A program made the translations under genes and the position numbers. A stretch of 64,000 nucleotides of DNA, taken from positions 83,604 to 147,603 of the forward strand of contig DATLZZ010000005.1 of assembly GCA_035573715.1 (NCBI GenBank). The letters run 5' to 3'. The notes under the pieces are model-generated. The model saw nothing but the letters and a program-made list of their open reading frames with translations, was not told the DNA's origin and did not search any database. Source of the stretch: JACPRL01 sp035573715 (GTDB lineage Bacteria > Acidobacteriota > Terriglobia > Acidiferrales > 2-02-FULL-67-57). Shown here in pieces: positions 59,283-64,000 of the stretch (position 1 is the stretch's first letter; the number at the start of each line of letters is the position of its first letter).

Positions 59283-60673
59283 TGGGGAAGCTGTTCGGGA
59301 CGGATGGGATTCGCGGGGTGGCGGGGGAGCCGCCGCTGGATGAGAGGACCGTGTTTGCGGTGGGGAGGGCCGTGGGAGAGTTTCTGCAGAAAGGGAAAAG
59401 CAGATCCCTCACCCCGAGTCCCGGAAGGCGGGCGTCGAGGTTCGGGATGACAGGGGGTGAGTTGAGGGTGCTGCTTGGAGAGGACACGCGGGAGTCGTCA
59501 GGGTGGATGACGGGTTGGCTGGCGGGCGGGCTCCGAGCGGCGGGGGTGGAAGCGGTGTCGGCGGGGGTGCTGCCGACGCCGGCGGTGGCGCGCCTGGTAC
59601 AAGCCAAGGGCTTTGCGGCGGGGCTGATGGTGAGTGCCTCGCACAATCCCTATCGCGACAATGGGATCAAGCTCATCGGCGCGAATGGAATGAAGCTGCC
59701 GGATGATCTTGAGGCGGAGATTGAAGAGCGGATTCACAACTTGGTTGCAAGCGATGGGGGCGAAGCGCACCCGCCACAGGTTGATTCGGCGTTGGTGAAA
59801 GCGTACTTGGAGTTGCTGCGGGGCGCGGCGCCGAGTGATTTGACGGGGAGGAAGCTGGTGGTGGATTGCGCCAACGGGGCGGCGGTACGGACGGCGCCGG
59901 CGCTGCTGGCGTCGCTGGGGGCAACGGTGACGGCGATTCACGCCTCGCCGGACGGCAAGAACATCAATGAAGGCTGCGGGGCGCTCCACCCGGAGTCGCT
60001 GCAAGCCACGGTCAGAGAGCTCGGCGCCGACCTCGGAGTGGCGTTCGACGGCGACGCCGACCGCGCGATTTTTGTTTCAGCGTCGGGGCGGCGGGTGGAC
60101 GGCGACGGGGTGCTGCTGGCGGCGGCGCGCTGGATGAAAGAAAAAGGAGCCCTCAAGGGTGGCGCGGTGGTCGGCACGGTGATGGCGAACCTGGGATTGG
60201 AAGTGGCGCTCAAGCGCGCCGGCATCGGGTTCGTGCGCGCGGCGGTGGGCGACCGCTACGTGCTGGAAGAGATGCTGCGACGCGGCGCGAACCTAGGCGG
60301 GGAGCAGTCGGGGCACATTATTTTTCTGGATGACTCGCCGACCGGCGACGGACTGCTGACGGCGCTGAAGGTGCTGAGCATCCTGCGGGAGAAGAAGGTC
60401 GGGTTGGATGAGCTGGTGGCCGACTTGAAAGTGTTTCCCCAGAGGCTGGAGAACATTCGCGTGCGGGAGAAGGTGCCGCTGGAGAAGCTGCCGGCCGTGC
60501 AGGCGGCGATCCGCGAGGCCGAGGCGGCCTTGGGCGACCGCGGCCGCGTGGTGGTGCGGTACTCGGGGACGGAGAAGCTGCTGCGGGTGATGATCGAAGC
60601 CGAGACCGAGGCGGACGTGACGCGCTGGGTCGGGCACATCAGCCATGCTGTTGCATCGAGTCTGGGAGCTTAG
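59282..60673 (+). CDS. glmM: Phosphoglucosamine mutase GlmM with in-frame insertion
   Basis: Enzyme of 463 residues converting glucosamine-6-phosphate to glucosamine-1-phosphate for peptidoglycan. Signatures: KLFGTDGIRGVAGEPPL, active-site Ser in MVSASHNPYRDNGIK, metal loop FDGDADRAIF, GEQSGHIIFLD and RYSGTEKLLRVM. Residues ~39-59 (KSRSLTPSPGRRASRFGMT) are not part of the family and come from a small repeat element inserted in frame before LRVLLGEDTRESS. It starts at GTG 59282. With cdaA and cdaR it makes up the c-di-AMP/wall-precursor group found in many bacteria. Confidence 0.95.
   Translation: MGKLFGTDGIRGVAGEPPLDERTVFAVGRAVGEFLQKGKSRSLTPSPGRRASRFGMTGGELRVLLGEDTRESSGWMTGWLAGGLRAAGVEAVSAGVLPTPAVARLVQAKGFAAGLMVSASHNPYRDNGIKLIGANGMKLPDDLEAEIEERIHNLVASDGGEAHPPQVDSALVKAYLELLRGAAPSDLTGRKLVVDCANGAAVRTAPALLASLGATVTAIHASPDGKNINEGCGALHPESLQATVRELGADLGVAFDGDADRAIFVSASGRRVDGDGVLLAAARWMKEKGALKGGAVVGTVMANLGLEVALKRAGIGFVRAAVGDRYVLEEMLRRGANLGGEQSGHIIFLDDSPTGDGLLTALKVLSILREKKVGLDELVADLKVFPQRLENIRVREKVPLEKLPAVQAAIREAEAALGDRGRVVVRYSGTEKLLRVMIEAETEADVTRWVGHISHAVASSLGA
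59396..59458. repeat. Small repeat element inserted within glmM
   Basis: 63 bp running from AAAAGCAGATCCCTCACCCC to TTCGGGATGACAGGGGG, flanked by normal glmM sequence. The ends (CCCGA / TCGGG) are complementary. Elements with a GCAGATCCCTC...GGGATGACA pattern occur between genes in many acidobacterial genomes; here one is read through in frame. Confidence 0.5.
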
Positions 60674-60676
60674 CGA

Positions 60677-61435
60677 TTGAAGCGATTCTATTATGAGGAC
60701 GCCGAGGAACCGTGGCGACCGGATGAGATTCTGCGGAAATACGTCAAGGCCTGGCCACAGCGTCACGGAGACACCGAGCCAGAGGGTAAAGCATTGGATC
60801 TGGGCATGGGTTATGGAAGAAACGCGCTCTGGCTTGCACAACAGGGTCACAGCGTTGAGGGGTGGGAAAAAGATCGGCGGTACGTGCGCGAAGCAAGGCA
60901 GGAAGCCAGGCGCCGCGGGGTGCGGCTGAGGATTCGCCGGGGAGATTTTGCTAGAGCGAAGCTGCGCGGAAAGTACGACGTCGTTGTCATCAGCCAGGCG
61001 CTGCATCAGGTGAAGCGGAGCGCGGCGCTGCGGGTGCTGAAGCGAGCGAAGAAAGCGCTGGCGCCGGGCGGGAGACTTTTTCTACTGGCGAAGCTGACGA
61101 GCGATCGGCACATCCAGCGGGTGAAGCGCGACCCGGCGTGGACGCCGGTGCGGGGAGAGGAGAATACGTGGTTGCGGCCGTTGGCGCGGCGACGGGGGAA
61201 TTATCATCCGGGGCGCCCGCGCACGCCGCAGATGATACTGAGCGCCCTGACAACGAGGGAGATTCGCCGGGCGCTCAGAGGGTTGCGGGTGCGGCACTGG
61301 AGAAGGGTGGTGCTGCGGAGTGAGTGGGAGGATGACCGGAAGGTGACACATACGGTGGCGGAGGTGGTGGCGGAGAGAGCGAAAGTAGAAAAGAGAAGTG
61401 CAAAATATTTGGAAGGTGGGGCGGAGATAGGCTAG
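60677..61435 (+). CDS. Class I SAM-dependent methyltransferase
   Basis: Protein of ~252 residues. Motif I is ALDLGMGYGRNALWLAQQGH, followed by VEGWEKDRRYVREA, the motif II region YDVVVISQALHQV and ALAPGGRLFLLA. It resembles tellurite-resistance/ubiE-type methyltransferases. The C-terminal third is Arg-rich. Segment QRHGDTEPE just before motif I is encoded by a sequence resembling dispersed CACAGAGACACGGAG repeats. The start is TTG 60677, 3 bp after glmM; no better start is seen. Substrate unknown. Confidence 0.75.
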   Translation: MKRFYYEDAEEPWRPDEILRKYVKAWPQRHGDTEPEGKALDLGMGYGRNALWLAQQGHSVEGWEKDRRYVREARQEARRRGVRLRIRRGDFARAKLRGKYDVVVISQALHQVKRSAALRVLKRAKKALAPGGRLFLLAKLTSDRHIQRVKRDPAWTPVRGEENTWLRPLARRRGNYHPGRPRTPQMILSALTTREIRRALRGLRVRHWRRVVLRSEWEDDRKVTHTVAEVVAERAKVEKRSAKYLEGGAEIG

Positions 61436-61447
61436 AAAGGAGGGGCG

Positions 61448-61933
61448 GTGGAGGGCGAAATGGTGAAGAAGGAAATCGCGGCGGAAGCGGAAAAAGAATT
61501 CAAGGCGGGGATGACCCAGTATCAGGCTGACTACTACGCGCGCGCGCTGGCCCACTTCCAGAAAGCGGTGGAGCTGGACAAGTCGAACGCGACCTACCTT
61601 TCCTATCTCTCCCTGCTGGTGGCGCTGGCGCAGAAGAACTATGAAGCGGCCGAGCAGTTGGGCCACAGCGCCTTGCGGATGAAGCGTAACGACCCGCAGA
61701 TTTATTTGAACCTGGCCGAAGTGTATCTCAAGGCCGGGGACAAAGAGGGCGCGGTGGAGGCGCTGCAGGTGGGCTTGACCTACACCAAGCAGGATGTGCG
61801 CTTGAAACGCGCGTTGCGCAAGCTCGGCGTCCGCCGACCGCCGGTGATTCCGTTTCTGGAGAGAAAACACTTCCTGAACCGCTACCTGGGCAAGGCCCGC
61901 CATAAGATTCTCCAGATTCTCGGCCACGAATAG
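61448..61933 (+). CDS. TPR-repeat protein
   Basis: Protein of 161 residues with about three TPR units: AGMTQYQADYYARALAHFQK, YLSLLVALAQKNYEAAEQLG and NDPQIYLNLAEVYLKAGDKE. The C-terminus is basic (RKHFLNRYLGKARHKI). No signal or membrane segment, so a cytoplasmic scaffold is likely. It starts at GTG 61448 after AAAGGAGGGGC; ATG 61460 is possible. It follows the methyltransferase by 12 bp. Confidence 0.8.
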   Translation: MEGEMVKKEIAAEAEKEFKAGMTQYQADYYARALAHFQKAVELDKSNATYLSYLSLLVALAQKNYEAAEQLGHSALRMKRNDPQIYLNLAEVYLKAGDKEGAVEALQVGLTYTKQDVRLKRALRKLGVRRPPVIPFLERKHFLNRYLGKARHKILQILGHE

Positions 61934-61962
61934 GGCCACAAAGACACGAAGGCACAAAGAAA
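61934..61962. repeat. Dispersed CACAAAG-type repeat
   Basis: GGCCACAAAGACACGAAGG then CACAAAGAAAG: imperfect copies of an ~8-10 nt A/C/G unit, directly after the TPR gene stop. This type is widespread between bacterial genes. About 90 bp after it show nothing else before the LuxR-type gene. Confidence 0.5.
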
Positions 61963-62057
61963 GCAGTAGCGAAGGTCAAGGCGGCCGCGCCCGGCGCGGC
62001 CGTTGCCGTCTGAGGCGAAGGGGCAGAGAGAAGACAGGCGAGACAGACGCGGAAGGA

Positions 62058-62729
62058 TTATTTCGGTTTGGGGAGAGGGGCGGGCTGGGCGGTGGCGTCA
62101 AGGATTGCCTGGCGGTCGCGTACGCCCAGCTTGCCGAAGATGCGAGTGAGATAGGTCGTAACCGTGGTTTCACTGACGTTGAGGATGGAGGCGATTTCGG
62201 CGTTGGTGAGGCGGCGCTTGACCAGCTCCACCACGCGCCGCTCCCGGAACGACAGCACGTCCAGGTCCGTCTTGCGCCGCAGCAGACGCGACGACGTGGT
62301 TTCGAATTGCTCCAGAACGCCGGCCGGCAGCCAGTAGCCGTCGTCGGCCACCGCCCGCACGGCGGCCACGAGATTCTCTTTCACCTCGGAATAGGGAAGA
62401 AAGCCCTGGACGCCGAGGAAGAGCAGCCGGCAGAGTTCGTCGTCGGACTGGGGCTCGCCGAGCAGGAGCACCTTGGCGCGGCGAAAGCGGACGTGGATGA
62501 AGCGCAGCAGTTTGTTGAGCGCGGTGGGCAGCGCGCTCAGGTCGAGGATAAAAACGTGGAGGCCGCGGCGGGGCGAGTCAGCTGCGGTGTCGAGCAGCAG
62601 CGAGCGCGACACGATTTCCAGTCCCGGGTCGCGCCGGAGAATCTCTTCCAGGTAGAGCGTGGCCAGCGGATGGTGCTCAACCACGCACACCGGGATGGGC
62701 GGGGGAGGGGCGTCGGAACCGGTGGCCAT
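62058..62729 (-). CDS. LuxR-type regulator with atypical receiver domain
   Basis: Protein of 223 residues. The receiver-like part (to ~125) keeps a central Asp in VFILDLSALP, but the usual acidic pair (DDH) is replaced by VVEHHPLATL, so normal phosphorylation may be impaired. A GerE helix-turn-helix ends it (LSFRERRVVELVKRRLTNAE, then SILNVSETTVTTYLTRIFGK). No kinase gene is adjacent. It is convergent with the TPR gene. Confidence 0.85.
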   Translation of the reverse strand: MATGSDAPPPPIPVCVVEHHPLATLYLEEILRRDPGLEIVSRSLLLDTAADSPRRGLHVFILDLSALPTALNKLLRFIHVRFRRAKVLLLGEPQSDDELCRLLFLGVQGFLPYSEVKENLVAAVRAVADDGYWLPAGVLEQFETTSSRLLRRKTDLDVLSFRERRVVELVKRRLTNAEIASILNVSETTVTTYLTRIFGKLGVRDRQAILDATAQPAPLPKPK

Positions 62730-62781
62730 AGCGCGTCCGGAAGTTGTTGTGCCCTATCGGTTGAGGGAAGTCAAGAGAGGG

Positions 62782-63309
62782 TCAGGAGTGCAGGCGGCGG
62801 AAGTACCAGGAGGAGTCGGGCTGGGGAGAGAAGGAGTGAAGGGTGGCCCCGAGAGCGGCTTGGGCTTCGGCGCCGCGGGTGACGAAGCAGAGGACATCCC
62901 GGGAAGAGAAGGCAAAGGCGGAAGCGGCGGCGGGAATGAGGTAAGCGTCCCAGCCGAAAAGCAGAGCGGGGAGAAAAGCGGCGAGCAGGTGGGGCTGCTC
63001 GTCGGGCTGGAAAAGCAGGGCGGGCTTTTCCGCCAGCGGTTGCTCGATACCCCAGGCGGAGCGAAGGCCGCGGAAGAGTTTGTCGCCGGGAGATTCCGAC
63101 CAGGCGTCGCGGGGGCGAATCCAAAAGAGAGCTTCGCGGGGCTGGGGGAGAAGGGCGCGCAGGAGATCGTCGGCGTGGGCGGCGGGAGGGGAGTTGAGCA
63201 GGAGAGAGTGAGCCGCGTCGAGAGAGAAGTAAAGATGGCCGGAGGAACTGACGCGGACGGAATGGGCCTCGCACCAGACCAAAGCGTCGTCGTGAGAGAG
63301 GGCGCGCAT
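62782..63309 (-). CDS. Hypothetical protein
   Basis: Protein of 175 residues, not recognised. It begins MRALSHDDALVWCEAHSVRV and contains SSSGHLYFSLDAAHSLLL, several Leu/Ala-rich amphipathic stretches and a hydrophobic FLPALLFGWDAYLIPAAASA segment. The end is SSWYFRRLHS. No ribosome site is clear at ATG 63309; the frame extends to 63438. It lies upstream of the LuxR-type gene on the same strand, 52 bp away, and may be in its operon. Confidence 0.55.
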   Translation of the reverse strand: MRALSHDDALVWCEAHSVRVSSSGHLYFSLDAAHSLLLNSPPAAHADDLLRALLPQPREALFWIRPRDAWSESPGDKLFRGLRSAWGIEQPLAEKPALLFQPDEQPHLLAAFLPALLFGWDAYLIPAAASAFAFSSRDVLCFVTRGAEAQAALGATLHSFSPQPDSSWYFRRLHS

Positions 63310-63640
63310 GAGCGACTGGCCGTGAGGGGGCGACGATAGCACACGGGGAAGGAATTTGAAATTTGAGATTGCCGGTCGGCAGTAGTTCGCCACAACGCGG
63401 GGCGAGGTGCGGGAGGAGATTACCGAGTTTGTGGGCAAGACCCCCGCCGCCCCCGCCCCAAGGAGGTCTCAGTGTCGTATGATCCACTGCGCGGAAAACG
63501 GGGGCAGGTCAGTCCCAAGTGCGGAACCGACAAGCTTCATCCCAAGCTGCTTGTTATTCTACATGCACCTAACCTCTGAAAGCGTCGTGCCCAGCCTTGC
63601 ATCTGTTAGGTACATACGTAACGTTATGAAGGATGCGCTC
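63310..63640. other. Intergenic region left of the insertion sequence
   Basis: About 330 bp without a convincing gene. It holds GGAATTTGAAATTTGAGATT near 63352-63371, a dispersed repeat type common between bacterial genes, and a GC-rich stretch. The last ~100 bp are markedly AT-richer than the window average, perhaps older flanking DNA brought in with the insertion sequence. Confidence 0.4.
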
Positions 63641-64000
63641 TGTAGTGCACCCCGCTAAAACTGGACAGCCGATCTGGGTATGATCAGGGCCTCCGAACAG
63701 GAGGCAACGATGAGCCGAAAGCCGCGTGTCGAACGAATCCCGGAGGAGAAGTGGGAAATCGTGTTGGAAGGGCTGCGGAGCGGGAACATCGCCGAGACCT
63801 GTCGGCGGTACGGGATCGCTCCCAACCTGTACTACCGCTGGAAGGATGAAGCTCAACAGGGAGCCACCGCCGCGCTCGGGGGGAAGAGCGCGGCGGCGGC
63901 CGAAGGCGAGAAGGAGCGGCGCATCCGGCAGTTGGAGCGGTCGCTGGGGCGCAAGACCCTGGAGGTGGAGATCCTAAAAAACGTTGTGCGGGAGTGAGCT
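63641..64000 (+). mobile_element. Left part of an IS3-family insertion sequence
   Basis: A likely left end TGTAGTGCACCCCGCTAAAA then CTGGACA starts at 63641, about 70 bp before orfA. The terminal TG and the pattern ending in TGGACA fit the IS3 family (IS2/IS911-like). The element runs past the window, so orfB, the right end and target duplication cannot be checked. Confidence 0.7.
63710..63997 (+). CDS. IS3-family transposase OrfA
   Basis: Protein of 95 residues. A helix-turn-helix of the transposase_8/IS911 OrfA type is seen (WEIVLEGLRSGNIAETCRRY, then GIAPNLYYRWKDEA). A leucine-zipper-like C-terminal helix follows (RRIRQLERSLGRKTLEVEIL KNVV). ATG 63710 follows GGAGGCAACG; an upstream ATG at 63680 is less likely. 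In this family orfB is made by frameshifting near the orfA end, which would lie at the window edge. Confidence 0.88.
   Translation: MSRKPRVERIPEEKWEIVLEGLRSGNIAETCRRYGIAPNLYYRWKDEAQQGATAALGGKSAAAAEGEKERRIRQLERSLGRKTLEVEILKNVVRE

Overview
The window looks like a high-GC chromosomal segment of an acidobacterium (Acidobacteriota). The main evidence is a secreted protein ending in the TIGR03437 'Soli_cterm' type domain (52476-54668), the many multihaem cytochromes, the ECF sigma/zf-HC2/TPR-CHAT and SBBP-repeat secreted proteins, and a small type II-C Cas9 locus. The phylum is an inference from gene content; there is no rRNA gene in the window.

Region 1 (1-12376) is a respiratory and electron-transfer block: a 5'-truncated b6-type cytochrome b, a nine-haem membrane-anchored cytochrome, a monohaem cytochrome c, two hemerythrin-like proteins, a NapC/NirT-type multihaem protein with one CX3CH site, OsmC, two small Cys-rich proteins, an AhbC/AhbD/NirJ-like radical SAM protein, a nitroreductase, and a DmsE-type decahaem cytochrome plus MtrB/PioB-type outer-membrane barrel. 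The last two lie behind a near-consensus sigma-54 promoter with an upstream palindrome.

Region 2 (12536-24845) is signalling: an RsbW-like kinase beside the remains of a PP2C phosphatase, receiver and NarL-type regulators, a histidine kinase broken by a 2-bp frameshift, a 1182-residue hybrid kinase, a sigma-54 activator, an HD-GYP phosphodiesterase, a LamG-type secreted protein and a GGDEF cyclase.

Region 3 (24846-35661) is the most novel part. An ECF-like sigma factor, a membrane protein with two zinc-finger anti-sigma motifs and an exported TPR-CHAT protein run rightward. A leftward series of secreted proteins (TIG-like, small DUF2292-like, 222-aa secreted, SBBP propeller) starts just before the sigma gene. 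A shared motif (TTGTCCGTTCyTTA followed by rrGGCaACAgg) lies upstream of the leftward series, of the anti-sigma gene and of a further leftward reading frame.

Region 4 (35832-42283) holds a tRNA-CAU, a small membrane protein and a complete type II-C CRISPR-Cas locus: 20 repeats and 19 spacers, cas2, cas1 and a 1030-residue cas9 on the minus strand, and a divergent tracrRNA with promoter, anti-repeat and terminator visible. Each repeat ends in an extended -10 promoter-like sequence, as in Neisseria.

Region 5 (42281-63309) is mostly housekeeping: DUF2207 and LemA proteins, then a tilS-hpt-ftsH ... folP-cdaA-cdaR ... glmM series interrupted by accessory genes (a retropepsin fused to a CxxC/coiled-coil tail, an amidohydrolase, the TIGR03437 protein, a DinB-like protein, a serine hydrolase). 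A methyltransferase, TPR protein, LuxR-type regulator and an unknown protein follow. Small dispersed repeats lie between genes and, in glmM and probably the methyltransferase, inside them. The window ends in the left part of an IS3-type insertion sequence.
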